Shown here: in pieces, positions 17,749-27,257 of the stretch | How the letters are laid out: each line of letters starts with the position of its first letter | How positions within the stretch are numbered: position 1 is the first letter of the stretch | Assembly (NCBI GenBank): GCA_014193115.1 | Contig: BJHQ01000003.1 | Span: 252,768 to 316,767, forward strand | DNA length: 64,000 nucleotides | Direction: 5' to 3' | From: Planctomycetota bacterium | GTDB taxonomy: Bacteria; Planctomycetota; UBA11346 | Translations under genes and position numbers: made by a program | Notes under the pieces: generated by a model | What the model was told of the DNA's origin: nothing | Database searches by the model: none | The model's input: the letters and a program-made list of their open reading frames with translations, nothing else

Positions 17749-18696
17749 CTAATCGCGCTCGGGCGCCTCGGCCATCTCACGTCGATCGAGGCGGCTGCCC
17801 GCGGCGTGGTGGCCGCGGATGCGGTTGACGAAGTAATCTTCCAAGGCGATGCGCTGACGTTCCAGTCGCAGGATCTGGGCCCCGGGAGGTAGCGCAGCGA
17901 GCCGGGCGGCGCGTTCGGTCTCGGGGAACAGCAGGCGCCAGGTGCCGTCGCCCTGATCGACCGAATCGGCGGGGCGCGGGCCGCTGCCGGTCAAGGCCAG
18001 CGGGGCTTGACCGAGCAGGTCCGCCAAGCGGCCTTGTTCCAGCACCTTGCCGTGGTCGATGACCGCGAAATGGTCGCAGAGATCCTCGACATCCGACAGG
18101 ATATGGCTGCTGAAGAACAACGTCGCGCCGCGCTTACGCTCCAGCGCCAGCACGTCCTTGAACCGCGCCCGCCACAGCGGATCAAGGCCGCTGAACGGCT
18201 CGTCGAGAATCAGCAGATCGGGCTGGTGGAGGATCGCCTGGGCCAGGCCGAAGCGCTGGCGCATGCCTTTCGAGAACGATCCCAGCTTGCGTTTGCGCAG
18301 GTCGCCCAGGTCGAGCAACTGGCAGACCCGGTCGCAGGCCGCGGGCAGCGCCGCCGTGGTCAGGCCGGACAGCCGGCCGAGGTAGCGCAGATACTCCTCG
18401 ACCCCCAGATTCTCATAGAAATATGGCTGTTCCGGCAAGAAACCGAGCCGGGCGCGAAGCTGGTGATCGTTGCCGCCGCCGACCACTTCCTTGCCGAACA
18501 GGCGGATCTCGCCGCGATGGCCGTGGAGCAGCCCGACGACGAGCTTGATCGAGGTCGACTTGCCAGCGCCATTGGCACCGAGGAATCCATAGGCGCTGCC
18601 GGTCGGCACCTGAAATGACACCTGCGCCACCGCTTTGACCCGCTGCAGCCAATCGCCGAGGTAGGTATAGGAAACGTGGTCGAAAGAGAGGATCAT
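17749..18696 (-). CDS. ABC transporter ATP-binding protein (ABC-2 type)
   Basis: A 315-residue ATPase. Walker A is GANGAGKST, the signature is GSFSKGMRQRFGLAQA, Walker B is LLILDEPFSGLDP, and the H-loop region is LFFSSHILSDVEDLC. A C-terminal extension of about 80 residues (SGSGPRPADSVDQGDG, LEDYFVNRIRGHH) is typical of ATPases that energise ABC-2 permeases. No permease gene is adjacent on either side, so its partner is elsewhere in the genome; the Gld-like set at 22-25.7 kb has its own ATPase. Confidence 0.88.
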   Translation of the reverse strand: MILSFDHVSYTYLGDWLQRVKAVAQVSFQVPTGSAYGFLGANGAGKSTSIKLVVGLLHGHRGEIRLFGKEVVGGGNDHQLRARLGFLPEQPYFYENLGVEEYLRYLGRLSGLTTAALPAACDRVCQLLDLGDLRKRKLGSFSKGMRQRFGLAQAILHQPDLLILDEPFSGLDPLWRARFKDVLALERKRGATLFFSSHILSDVEDLCDHFAVIDHGKVLEQGRLADLLGQAPLALTGSGPRPADSVDQGDGTWRLLFPETERAARLAALPPGAQILRLERQRIALEDYFVNRIRGHHAAGSRLDRREMAEAPERD

Positions 18697-18771
18697 GTCC
18701 AGGCGCAGGTGGCAGGTGGCGAGTGGCTAGGGGCAGGCGAGCAGGTTCGCGGCTGCGGTGTCCATCGGTTT

Positions 18772-19974
18772 TCAGATGCCGCAGCGCCGGGCGGCGCGGG
18801 TCAGCCGTGAAACCGCTTCAGCGGCTTCGTTTTCGCTGACAATCAGCGGTGGGGCCAGGCGCAGGGTGTTGGCACCGCTCGGGCCGACGATCAGCCCTTC
18901 GTCCCGGGCGGCCTTGACCAGTTCGCCCGGGTCGCGGTCGAGCTGCACGCCGAGCAGCAGCCCTTGGCCGCGGATTTGCCGGCCGGGGAAGGCCGCCGCC
19001 AGTCCGCGCCGGAGGTACTCGCCGACCTGGGTGACCTGGGTCAAGAAGGCCGGCGCGAACACCCGTTCGACCACGGTGGAGGCCACCGCGCAGGCCAGCG
19101 GATTGCCGCCAAAGGTCGTGCCGTGCAGGCCGGGTTTGATCAGGTCGGCGACTTGGTCAGAGAACAGCGCGGCGCCGATCGGCACACCGCCGCCCAGACC
19201 CTTGGCCACGGTCATGATATCGGGGCGCGCACCGCTGTGCTGCCAGCACCAGGGTTTGCCAGTGCGTCCGGCGCCGGTCTGGATCTCGTCGACCACCAGC
19301 AGGGCGCCGGCCCGATCGCAGGCGGCGCGCACCGCCGCCAGGAATCCATCGGGGGCGGTGAAGACTCCGCCTTCGCCCTGGATCGGTTCGATGAACACCC
19401 CGGCGACGTCGTTGGTGATCGCGCTCAGTGCGGCGAGGTCGCCGAACGGCAGAAACTCGGCGGGTGGTAAAGGCGCGAACGGTTCCCGGTACTTGGCATT
19501 ATGGGTGATCGACAACGAACCCAAGGTCCGCCCGTGGAACGCGCCGGTGAAGGCGATGATCCGGGTCTTGCGTCCGCCGTGGGTGATGTTGCCCCACAAC
19601 CGCACTGCCTTGTAGGCCGCCTCGTTCGCCTCGGTGCCGCTGTTGCAGAACAGTAGTTTGCCGAACCCAGCGCTGGCCGACAGCTGCGCCGCCAGGGTTT
19701 CCTGCTCAGGGATCTGGTAATGGTTGCTGACGTGGACCAGAGTCGCGACCTGGCGGCAGAGAGTCGCGACCACCGCCGGATGGGCGTGGCCAAGGGCGCA
19801 CACGGCGACTCCGGCGAAGCAATCGAGATAGCGATTGCCGCGATCATCTTCGAGCCAGCAGCCTGACCCGCGGACAAATCGGATCTCCTGCCGGGCGTAG
19901 TTCTTCACCAGAGCGGTCGGGACAGGAGCAGCGGCGGGGGCGGGAGCAGCCATGAGGGGGATTCCGTTGGCCAT
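18772..19974 (-). CDS. argD: acetylornithine/succinyldiaminopimelate aminotransferase
   Basis: A 400-residue class III PLP aminotransferase. Seen are FCNSGTEANEAAYKAVR (phosphate binding), GAFHGRTLGSLS, IQGEGGVF, VVDEIQTGAGRTG and the PLP Lys near residue 258 in TVAKGLGGGVPIGA, with HGTTFGGNPLAC after it. This motif order is typical of ArgD, which transaminates N-acetylglutamate semialdehyde in arginine synthesis. It stands alone without other arg genes, so ornithine or GABA aminotransferase activity cannot be excluded. The first ~15 residues are Ala/Pro-rich and may not be translated; a later start is possible. Confidence 0.85.
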   Translation of the reverse strand: MANGIPLMAAPAPAAAPVPTALVKNYARQEIRFVRGSGCWLEDDRGNRYLDCFAGVAVCALGHAHPAVVATLCRQVATLVHVSNHYQIPEQETLAAQLSASAGFGKLLFCNSGTEANEAAYKAVRLWGNITHGGRKTRIIAFTGAFHGRTLGSLSITHNAKYREPFAPLPPAEFLPFGDLAALSAITNDVAGVFIEPIQGEGGVFTAPDGFLAAVRAACDRAGALLVVDEIQTGAGRTGKPWCWQHSGARPDIMTVAKGLGGGVPIGAALFSDQVADLIKPGLHGTTFGGNPLACAVASTVVERVFAPAFLTQVTQVGEYLRRGLAAAFPGRQIRGQGLLLGVQLDRDPGELVKAARDEGLIVGPSGANTLRLAPPLIVSENEAAEAVSRLTRAARRCGI

Positions 19975-20236
19975 GGTCGTCGTCTGCCGCTCTCGGCAAG
20001 TCGCCGATTGGCGAACCGGGCAAGCGCCTCGCTCCCGTCATGAAATCACACCGCGCTCAAGCAGCCCGCGTGGCCGACCGTCACAGCAGCGGCTCCACCG
20101 GCAGCGCAAGGCTGACGAGGCGCCTTCAGCGCGGCCAAGACCTCAGCTGGGCATCCCACGCGTCGTCAGCCAGCCGCGGGAAGCCCTGCCCGATATCCCG
20201 GTTCCGCGTGTGCGCTTACCGGAGTGCGCAGGCGCC

Positions 20237-22111
20237 TTACGGGGCTGGGGCCGCAGCCGGCGGCGCTGGCGCTGGGGCCGGAGCAGCAGTAGCCGGCGGC
20301 GCTGGCGCTGGCGCAGCCGCTGCCGGTGTCGGTGCGGGTGCTGGGGCCGCTGGGGCGGGCGCAGCGGGTTCGGACGCCGGGTTGCTCAGGACCTCGAGCA
20401 GTTCGACCTCGAAGATCAGGATCTGGTCCGGACCGATGGTGGTCGGCGGGTTCTTGTCTTTGCCGCCATAGCCGATCGCCGGTGGAATCCAGAAGGTGTA
20501 CTTGTCGCCGACCTGCATCAGCGGAATGCCTTCATTCCAGCCCTGGACCACCTGGCCGAGCTGGAACTCGGCGGGGCCGCCATGCTTGGCGGATTCGTCG
20601 AACACCGTGCCGTCGACCTTGGTTCCCTTGTAGTTTACCTTGACCTTGCTGGTTGCAGTGGGCCGTTTGCCGCCCGGAGCGCCCTTGCTCAGGATCTGGT
20701 ATTGGAGACCGCTGGCGGTGGTGGTCACGCCAGGTTCCTTGGCGTGGTCGGCGAGCCACTGGACATTGGTCTTGCCGGTGGCGCCGGCCATCGGCTCGGG
20801 CGGCAGATCCTCGAACAGCTTGGCCAGTTCAGGGCGCAGCGATTTGAAGCTGGCATCGTTGATGACATAGAAGAACTGCTGGTAACGGGCCTGGGCCTTG
20901 GCGGCGCGTTCCTTGCCCGACTTCTTCTTTTTGTCCTCGGGCTTGGCCTCGTCCTTCTTGTCCTTGCTTTCGTCCTTTTTGGCATCCTCGTCGAGGGCCG
21001 GATCGTAGGTCACGAACACTGCCAGATAGCGGTTGGCCGTGATTTTGGAAGGATCTTCGGCCTTCGCCGGATCCTTCTTGGCTTTTTCCGCGGCGGTGTC
21101 GGCGGCGTCATCGGGCGCGATCTCGCCGAACAGCAGGCTGTAACGCAGGCCGTCTTTCGTGGTCACGTCGAGCCGGCCTTCGTTGGCGAAGATCGCCAGC
21201 TGTTTCTTGGCCAGTTCGACCTTCAGCGATTTCGACCAGGCCAGGACCTTGGGATCGTTCGACAGGAAGAATCCGCGGTCTTTGAGCCAGCCTGGCTCGA
21301 ACGGCCGGACCGAGACCAGCTGCAAGCCGGTGACCTGGGACAGGATCGCATCGACGGTCGTCTTGCTGGGCTGCTTGCCGGTCGGGGCCTTGGGCGTGGC
21401 CCAGGCGCCATCGCCGGTTGGGCGTGAGAAATGGGTCTCGGAGCGCTCGATCACCTGGCCGCTGGCCTCGTCGACGGTGTAGTCGGCGACGGTCAGGGCG
21501 CGGACGTCCGCCTTGTCAAGCTTGAGCGGATTGGGTTCGACGAAATCGGTGAACTTGGTGGTGATCTCGAAGTCGCTGATCTTGGCGGTGTAAACTTTGT
21601 TCGAGCCCTGCTCGCGGACATAGCGGTGGCCGTCGCCGGTGCTCGCCGCCTTGCCGATGATCAGGTTGAGGACTTCGGCGCCGCTGAGGTCTGCCAGCTT
21701 CACGACCTTGCCGAAACCGTCTTTCGCCACCACATCCTTGGCCAACGGGTCGAGCAGCTCCAACTCGGCCAGGGCCTTGTCGTGGTCATTGCCGATCGGC
21801 ACCGGCATGCCGCGCTTGAGGCCGAGCAGCGATCCCGCCACCCGCGACGTGCGGGTGTTGCCGTCAGCGGGATAATTGTGGTGGCTGGGGATGACCCAGG
21901 CGCCGGCCTCGCGCTTGACCTGGAAAATCTTGTTGCTGGCGGTGTCTTTGTCCCAGCTCGCAACCAGCAGGCTGCCGATCTGCTCGGGAGCGACTTGCTT
22001 GCCGATCACCACGGAATCGGCGTCGGACGCGGATGAGGTGGCGGGAGGCAGCCAGGCCGGCAGGAGAGTGGCTGCGGCCAGGACACCGAGGACGATGGGC
22101 AGGCGCTTCAT
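20237..22111 (-). CDS. DUF4340-like protein fused to an FKBP-type prolyl isomerase
   Basis: A 624-residue exported protein with an N-terminal signal (LPIVLGVLAAATLLPAWL). Residues ~35-370 resemble the DUF4340 proteins that accompany GldG-type ABC genes (VIGKQVAPEQIGSLLVASWD, GLKRGMPV, IIGKAASTGDGHRYVREQG). A Lys/Glu/Asp-rich linker follows. The FKBP peptidyl-prolyl isomerase domain is at about residues 455-565 (TTASGLQYQIL, KVNYKGTKVDGTVFDES, GWNEGIPLMQVGDKYTFWIP, AIGYGGKDKN). The tail is an Ala/Pro repeat of about 45 residues. It overlaps the upstream permease/GldG gene by 4 nt (ATGA). The fusion suggests a periplasmic foldase tethered to the Gld-like complex. Confidence 0.85.
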   Translation of the reverse strand: MKRLPIVLGVLAAATLLPAWLPPATSSASDADSVVIGKQVAPEQIGSLLVASWDKDTASNKIFQVKREAGAWVIPSHHNYPADGNTRTSRVAGSLLGLKRGMPVPIGNDHDKALAELELLDPLAKDVVAKDGFGKVVKLADLSGAEVLNLIIGKAASTGDGHRYVREQGSNKVYTAKISDFEITTKFTDFVEPNPLKLDKADVRALTVADYTVDEASGQVIERSETHFSRPTGDGAWATPKAPTGKQPSKTTVDAILSQVTGLQLVSVRPFEPGWLKDRGFFLSNDPKVLAWSKSLKVELAKKQLAIFANEGRLDVTTKDGLRYSLLFGEIAPDDAADTAAEKAKKDPAKAEDPSKITANRYLAVFVTYDPALDEDAKKDESKDKKDEAKPEDKKKKSGKERAAKAQARYQQFFYVINDASFKSLRPELAKLFEDLPPEPMAGATGKTNVQWLADHAKEPGVTTTASGLQYQILSKGAPGGKRPTATSKVKVNYKGTKVDGTVFDESAKHGGPAEFQLGQVVQGWNEGIPLMQVGDKYTFWIPPAIGYGGKDKNPPTTIGPDQILIFEVELLEVLSNPASEPAAPAPAAPAPAPTPAAAAPAPAPPATAAPAPAPAPPAAAPAP

Positions 22112-24894
22112 GCGACGTTCCGCTTGCGGGATGAGGGGATGTGGCTGCGTTCGGCGGCCACCCGGTTGATGAGGACGGCGAGGGCGAGGATGGCGAGCAG
22201 GGCGGTGGGGATGCCCATCGCCATCGCCTTGACGATGCTGCGGTCGGTCTTGATCGCCGTGCGCTGTTCGGCCTTGGCGAGGTTGATCCGGCGTTCGGCG
22301 TTCTGCTTGATGATCTCGGATTCGGCCTCGACCTTGCGCTGCTCGCCGGTCTTGACCTCCTCCTTCAAGCGGGCCTTGGTGTTGTCGTCGTCCTCGCGCT
22401 TGTCGATCGCCTTGACCGCGTCATCGAGACGATCCTGGGCCTTCTTCAGCTGGGAGGTCTGTTCCAGCTCGGCGGATTGGATTTCCTTGCGGACTTTTTC
22501 CTGGGTCGCCAGATAGACGTCTTCGTGGCGCTTCAGGGGACGGGGCTGGGGCTGGCGGGTGCGCAGCTCGACCAGCGAGCGGTCGCCGAACAGCGAGTCC
22601 ACCGCGTTGTCGATCAGCTGGATGTTGCGCAGATCGGTCAGGAACCGGAACTTGTTGCGGTCGATCCGGCTGTCGCGGTTGACGTAGATGCCATAGATTT
22701 CATTGCTGGAGAAGTCGGTGTCGCCGATCACCACGACGCGGATCGGCTTGGCGCTGGGCTGGCCGACCTTGACCTCGCCGGCTGGCTTGGCCTCGTCCTT
22801 CTTGTCGTCTTTTTTCGCATCATCCTTTTTCTCTTCTTTCTTGTCCTCTTTCGCAGCCCGGGCATAGGCCGAGGGCATGGTTCCGGTGATCTCGGCGGCG
22901 ATCATCGGCGGGTTGGCGGGATCACCGGAAATCGAGAAGTCGGGTTTCTTGATCTGCACCTGGCCGTTGAAGGGATTGCTGAAGACCATTTTCTCGAAGT
23001 CGTTCTCGCCCCACGGCGCCAGCCGCGGGATCTTGATCAGCGGAGCGACCTCCAGCGACGGCGCCTTGCTCGCGGCGATCTTGAAGGTCGACGGAGCCGG
23101 CAGCAGCACCGAATTGATCCCGCTGGTCAGCGCATTGTCAGAGAAGGAGAAATGATCGCGGCTGGCCCACACCAGGTTCATCTCGATCAGGCCGCGGAAC
23201 TCGTGGCTGGGATTGTAGTCCGACCACACCAGGACATCCGGGTTGTATTCCAGACCGAGGGCGCGGAACAGCGTCTTGATGTCGCCCTTTTGCGGGGCGC
23301 CTTCGGGCGGCGGCTGGCCCATCTGGCCCTGGGCGCCCTTCTTCGGCATGCGCGGGATCAGGTCGTAGCGCCCGCCCTGCATCGAGAACAACGGCAGCGC
23401 GTCTTCGAGGATCAGGCATGGCCGGCCGGCCCAGATATAGTCATGCAATTTCTCGATCTGGGGTTGGGTCAGGGTCGACGGCTGGGGCGCGACCAGCACC
23501 GTGATCTCGTCGCTGACCTCCTGGTCGAGGTTCACCGGACGCACCTCATAGCGCTTGCGCCATTCCTCGACGACCTCCCAACCGGGAATCTGCTGATAGG
23601 TCTGCATGTCGAAATCGCCGGTGATCTTGAGGTCGGTCTCAGCGATGCCGAGGACCGGCTTCTTGGTCTCGGCCACCGCCCGCACCGCCCGGACCAGCTC
23701 GTATTCGACCGACAGGCCGGGATCGAAGTGCTCGATGGTGGTCGACCGGCCACCGCTCGACACCACCGCGCCGAGGAACACCTCGACGAACTCACGGCCA
23801 GCGACGGTGTCGGCCACGGTGCGCCGCGGCTTGATGCCGTAGACCGACGACAGCTTGCTGCCTTCGATATTGTCGGCCGGCTGGTGGATGGTCAGGGTGA
23901 TCTTGCCGCCGCCGAGGCGTTCGACCGCCTTCAGCTTGTCTTCGACTTCCTTGGCTTTGACCTGGAGTTCCTTGGGCAGATCGGGCGAGATGAACGCGTG
24001 GATCGCCACTGCGGTCTGGATCTTGCCGAGGATCGCCTTGCTGTCGGCGCTGACCGAGGCCAGACCTTCGCTCGACAGATCGACATCGACCGCGTTGCGG
24101 TTGGCGATGCGGGCGACATTCACCGCCAGAACCAGGCCGAGGATCAGGCTGGCGACCTGGGACCAGACCTGGCCCTGGGTCGCTGGGCGCCAGCGCCGGC
24201 TGGCCAGGACCAGCATCGCCAGGCCAAGGAACACCGCGATCAGGCCGAGGGCGGCGACGATGTTGCCGGTGGGGAACAGGCCGCGGTTGAAGGGGTCGAA
24301 CCACTCGCTGACGTTGCCGATCGACAGGATCAGCCCGCAGATGATCAGGCCGACGACCAGGGCGATGGCGGGCAGGCCGACCAGCACCGAGCCGAGCAGG
24401 GCGCCGGCGCCGAGCACCGCTCCGCCCAGCCACCAGCCGAGGTAGTTCGCGAAGACCAGGCCATAGTCCGGCGTGCCGAGCCAGCCCAGGATCACGACAT
24501 TGGACAGGCTGAAACCCAGGGCGATGGTGAAATAGGTCAGGATCGCCAGGTATTTGCCGAGGATCGCATCGGCGATCGACAGCGGCAGGGTGAGCAGCAG
24601 CTCCTCGGTGCCAAGCTCGCGCTCCGAGGCCCAGGCACCCATCGCCAGCACCGGCAGCAGGATCGCCAGCAGCACCGGCATCAGGCCCATGCCGATCCAG
24701 TTCTTGTCGTCCCACAGCGGCGCCAGGTCGCTGATGTTGCGATTGAAGAACTCATCGAAGAAGAACATCACAGCCGCAGCGGCGACCACGAAGACCAGGA
24801 TGAAGAGATAACCGAGGGGATTACCCAGCAGGCTGCCGAGCTGGCGCTTCCAGACGGCGCTCAGGCCAGCGGGATTGAGGACGTGGCTGCTCAT
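22108..24894 (-). CDS. fused ABC-2 permease and GldG-like auxiliary protein
   Basis: Start taken at the ATG at 24894 (MSSHVLNPAGLSAVWKRQL), giving 928 aa; an earlier in-frame start at 24948 has no supporting context. The first ~245 residues are a six-helix GldF-like ABC-2 permease (LPVLAMGAWASERELGTEEL is the family's conserved loop). The rest is a GldG-like ABC auxiliary domain (VLAVNVARIANRNAVDVDLS, LVAPQPSTLTQPQIEKL, LILEDALPLFSM) with a Lys/Asp-rich insert, a coiled coil near the end and a C-terminal helix (LLAILALAVLINRVAAERS). GldFG-type systems move unknown envelope substrates. It lies between the ATPase gene and the DUF4340-FKBP gene. Confidence 0.88.
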   Translation of the reverse strand: MSSHVLNPAGLSAVWKRQLGSLLGNPLGYLFILVFVVAAAAVMFFFDEFFNRNISDLAPLWDDKNWIGMGLMPVLLAILLPVLAMGAWASERELGTEELLLTLPLSIADAILGKYLAILTYFTIALGFSLSNVVILGWLGTPDYGLVFANYLGWWLGGAVLGAGALLGSVLVGLPAIALVVGLIICGLILSIGNVSEWFDPFNRGLFPTGNIVAALGLIAVFLGLAMLVLASRRWRPATQGQVWSQVASLILGLVLAVNVARIANRNAVDVDLSSEGLASVSADSKAILGKIQTAVAIHAFISPDLPKELQVKAKEVEDKLKAVERLGGGKITLTIHQPADNIEGSKLSSVYGIKPRRTVADTVAGREFVEVFLGAVVSSGGRSTTIEHFDPGLSVEYELVRAVRAVAETKKPVLGIAETDLKITGDFDMQTYQQIPGWEVVEEWRKRYEVRPVNLDQEVSDEITVLVAPQPSTLTQPQIEKLHDYIWAGRPCLILEDALPLFSMQGGRYDLIPRMPKKGAQGQMGQPPPEGAPQKGDIKTLFRALGLEYNPDVLVWSDYNPSHEFRGLIEMNLVWASRDHFSFSDNALTSGINSVLLPAPSTFKIAASKAPSLEVAPLIKIPRLAPWGENDFEKMVFSNPFNGQVQIKKPDFSISGDPANPPMIAAEITGTMPSAYARAAKEDKKEEKKDDAKKDDKKDEAKPAGEVKVGQPSAKPIRVVVIGDTDFSSNEIYGIYVNRDSRIDRNKFRFLTDLRNIQLIDNAVDSLFGDRSLVELRTRQPQPRPLKRHEDVYLATQEKVRKEIQSAELEQTSQLKKAQDRLDDAVKAIDKREDDDNTKARLKEEVKTGEQRKVEAESEIIKQNAERRINLAKAEQRTAIKTDRSIVKAMAMGIPTALLAILALAVLINRVAAERSHIPSSRKRNVA

Positions 24895-24937
24895 CGGGGG
24901 ATGGCTCCGGGGACGTTCAGGTCGTGGATGAAGGAGA

Positions 24938-25726
24938 TCAGGCGGCAATGCCGCGGGTCAGCTCGCGGAAGCGGGTCTCGATATTCGAGCCGGCCACCAG
25001 ATCCTTGGGCGTGCCCTGGTATTTCAGGCGGCCTTCGCTGACCAGGATGACCCGGTCGCAGATCGCTTCGACCTCGGTGAGGATGTGGGTGGACAGCAGC
25101 ACGGTCTTGGCCGGCTGGCCATCCTTGGGCGCGACTAGGGCCCGGATCAGGTCGCGGACCAGCTGGATCTGGTTGGGATCGAGGCCCGAGGTGGGCTCGT
25201 CGAGGATCAGCACCTGGGGATCGTGGAGCAGGGCCTGGGCCAGGCCGACACGCTGGCGGAAGCCCTTGGACAGCTTGCGGATCGACTTGTGCCAGACCTC
25301 GTCGATCCGGCATTGCATCGCCACCCGGTCGAGGGCGTTGCGCTGGGCAGCTCCGTCCAAGCCGCGGATGCCAGCGATGTAGCGCAGGTAGCTCGACGGG
25401 GTCATGTCGGGATAGAGCGGGCCGTTCTCAGGCAGGTAGCCGAGTGACCGGCTGGCGGCGATGCGGTCTTCATCGACGTCGATCCCGGCGATGAACGCCC
25501 GGCCCGAGCTCGGTGCCAGGAAGCCGGTCAGAATCTTCATCGTGGTCGACTTGCCAGCGCCGTTGGGGCCGAGGAACGCCGTCACCGAACCCGACGGCAC
25601 GGCGAAGGTGATGTCCTGGATGGCGGTGAATTCGCCATAGTACTTGGACAGCGCTTCAGCTCGGATCAGATCCCCGGCTGTGGCGGCCTTTGTCGAGTGG
25701 GCGGTAGCTGGGGAAGGTGAAGACAT
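24938..25726 (-). CDS. GldA-like ABC transporter ATP-binding protein
   Basis: Start taken at the ATG at 25726 (MSSPSPATAHSTK), giving 262 aa. Walker A is GPNGAGKST, the signature is LSKGFRQRVGLAQALLHD, Walker B is VLILDEPTSGLDP, and the H-loop region is LLSTHILTEVEAIC. It is the first gene of a three-gene minus-strand operon with the GldF-GldG fusion and the DUF4340-FKBP protein. That fixes its partner as the adjacent permease. Confidence 0.9.
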   Translation of the reverse strand: MSSPSPATAHSTKAATAGDLIRAEALSKYYGEFTAIQDITFAVPSGSVTAFLGPNGAGKSTTMKILTGFLAPSSGRAFIAGIDVDEDRIAASRSLGYLPENGPLYPDMTPSSYLRYIAGIRGLDGAAQRNALDRVAMQCRIDEVWHKSIRKLSKGFRQRVGLAQALLHDPQVLILDEPTSGLDPNQIQLVRDLIRALVAPKDGQPAKTVLLSTHILTEVEAICDRVILVSEGRLKYQGTPKDLVAGSNIETRFRELTRGIAA

Positions 25727-25991
25727 GCGGCAGCTCGCTGGGAATCGGGATCGCGGCACGAAGACGACCGCAGTCCGCCAACCTTACCTGGGTTGGCGCG
25801 CCGGGGGCCGTCGACGCGGGGGCGTGTGTCTAGGGCAACCCGATGCCCGGCGCAATCATGGCGTTGCCCCCGGTCCGGGCACCGCTAGCACACTCCTGCC
25901 CGCCGCGTCCGGCCGGCACCAGCCCGCTCAACCGGCGCTCCGCACCCCCGGCTCCGCCGCAGTCCTGACCCGCTCCAGCGAAAGAACCGCC

Positions 25992-26429
25992 ATGCAGTTC
26001 GACATCAGCCGCGACTACCTCGACGGCATCATGCTCACCCAGCCCGGACCGCAAAAAGACCAGGCGAATGTCGAGATCCGCGCTGGCGGCCAGCTCCATT
26101 TCCTGCCCTCCAGCCCAGATGGCACGTTGCACACCGCGATCGTCGCCTTCGCCCTGTTCAGCGGCCCCGAGAGCCAGAACGAGCAGCCCTTCGCCCGCGG
26201 CGGCTGGCGTTTCCTGTTCACCACCGATGAGCGCTTCGACCCCAAGGCCAACCTCAACCATCAGTTCTTCGCCTCGATGCTGATGATCGGCAGCGGCAAG
26301 ATCATGGCCGTGCTCAATGGCCTGTGCATGCACGCCAACCTGCCCTTGATCCCGTTCGATCCGAACCGGATGCAGGTCCAGCAGCAGGCGCCGACCCAGC
26401 AGGCGCCTACCCAACAAGCGGCCCAGTAA
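25992..26429 (+). CDS. small protein of unknown function, possibly SecB-like
   Basis: Start taken at the ATG at 25992 (MQFDISRDYLDGIML), giving 145 aa; longer frames extend upstream but lack gene-like composition. The centre is alternating beta-like sequence (QLHFLPSSPDGTLHTAIVAF). It ends with SGKIMAVLNGLCMHANLPLIPFDPNRM and a Gln/Ala/Pro/Thr tail made of 15-bp units. The end resembles the helix-then-LPPINF layout of the SecB chaperone superfamily, but similarity is faint. It has its own promoter region, divergent from the GldA-like gene. Confidence 0.55.
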   Translation: MQFDISRDYLDGIMLTQPGPQKDQANVEIRAGGQLHFLPSSPDGTLHTAIVAFALFSGPESQNEQPFARGGWRFLFTTDERFDPKANLNHQFFASMLMIGSGKIMAVLNGLCMHANLPLIPFDPNRMQVQQQAPTQQAPTQQAAQ

Positions 26430-26707
26430 GCCTCGCGCTGGGGAAATCCGGCCGGGGCGGCTCACCGTCAGCGGTGCATCTGGCCGGTTGATCGCCCGGC
26501 ATCGCCGGAGCCACCAGGACGATGGCGCTGCACTTCAATGAGCTGAAGGGCGCCATCGCCATCGCCAAGGTCGGCCATGGACCTGCCCGGCGCCTCGGCC
26601 GTCTGAAGGGGATGCCCACCACACACCGAGCGGACGCCGGCTGCCTACCGCCGTCCTTGCCTGGAACGGCAGCCATCCTGCGGCGTACCGTGAACCAAGG
26701 CCCCGCG

Positions 26708-27253
26708 ATGCTCCGCCGACCCGTCGCCTTCACCCTGATCGAGATGCTGATCGTCATCTCGATCATCGCCGTCCTGGCCGGGCTGTTGTTCCCGGCCTTG
26801 GCAATGATCAACGCCCAAAAAGACCGGGCCAAGACCCAGGCGAGCCTGGGCACGATCGGAGCCGCCATCGAGCAGTTCAAGTCGGTGAATGGGACGTATC
26901 CGGGGGCCGGATCGGAGGACGGGACGGCCCCGTCAACACCGATGGACAAAATCAACACGACCGTTCCAGATGATATCGTAACTCTGCTCAACAAAAATTC
27001 CACGCGACTTGAAAACACTTTAAAAGCGCACAATCCGGGCGATTTCAAACTGCTGTTCGATGCCTGGAAAAATCGCATCTTCTATCTCGAATCTAGTCTC
27101 TATCCGGCTCACCCAGAGGTCATGCCCCATCCCGATGGATTCCAGTTGTGGTCACGAGGCGCCAATGGCCGCAATGATCCCGACACGAAGTTCACCGACG
27201 CAAACGGAACGCTGCTCTGGGGCGGCGGCGACGACCTGACCAACTGGAAATGA
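26708..27253 (+). CDS. type II secretion/type IV pseudopilin, GspG-like
   Basis: Start taken at the ATG at 26708, since MLRRPVAFTLIEMLIVISI is a complete class III prepilin leader; prepilin peptidase would cut before FTLIE (Ala instead of the usual Gly at -1). The product is 181 aa: an N-terminal helix to about residue 30, then a pilin core (AKTQASLGTIGAAIEQFKSVNGTYPG) and C-terminal LWSRGANGRNDPDTKF. RGxNG near the end with following Asp residues is like the calcium-binding end of major pseudopilin GspG. It leads a four-gene pseudopilin operon; the stop is 4 bp before the next start. Confidence 0.8.
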   Translation: MLRRPVAFTLIEMLIVISIIAVLAGLLFPALAMINAQKDRAKTQASLGTIGAAIEQFKSVNGTYPGAGSEDGTAPSTPMDKINTTVPDDIVTLLNKNSTRLENTLKAHNPGDFKLLFDAWKNRIFYLESSLYPAHPEVMPHPDGFQLWSRGANGRNDPDTKFTDANGTLLWGGGDDLTNWK

Positions 27254-27257
27254 CCCG

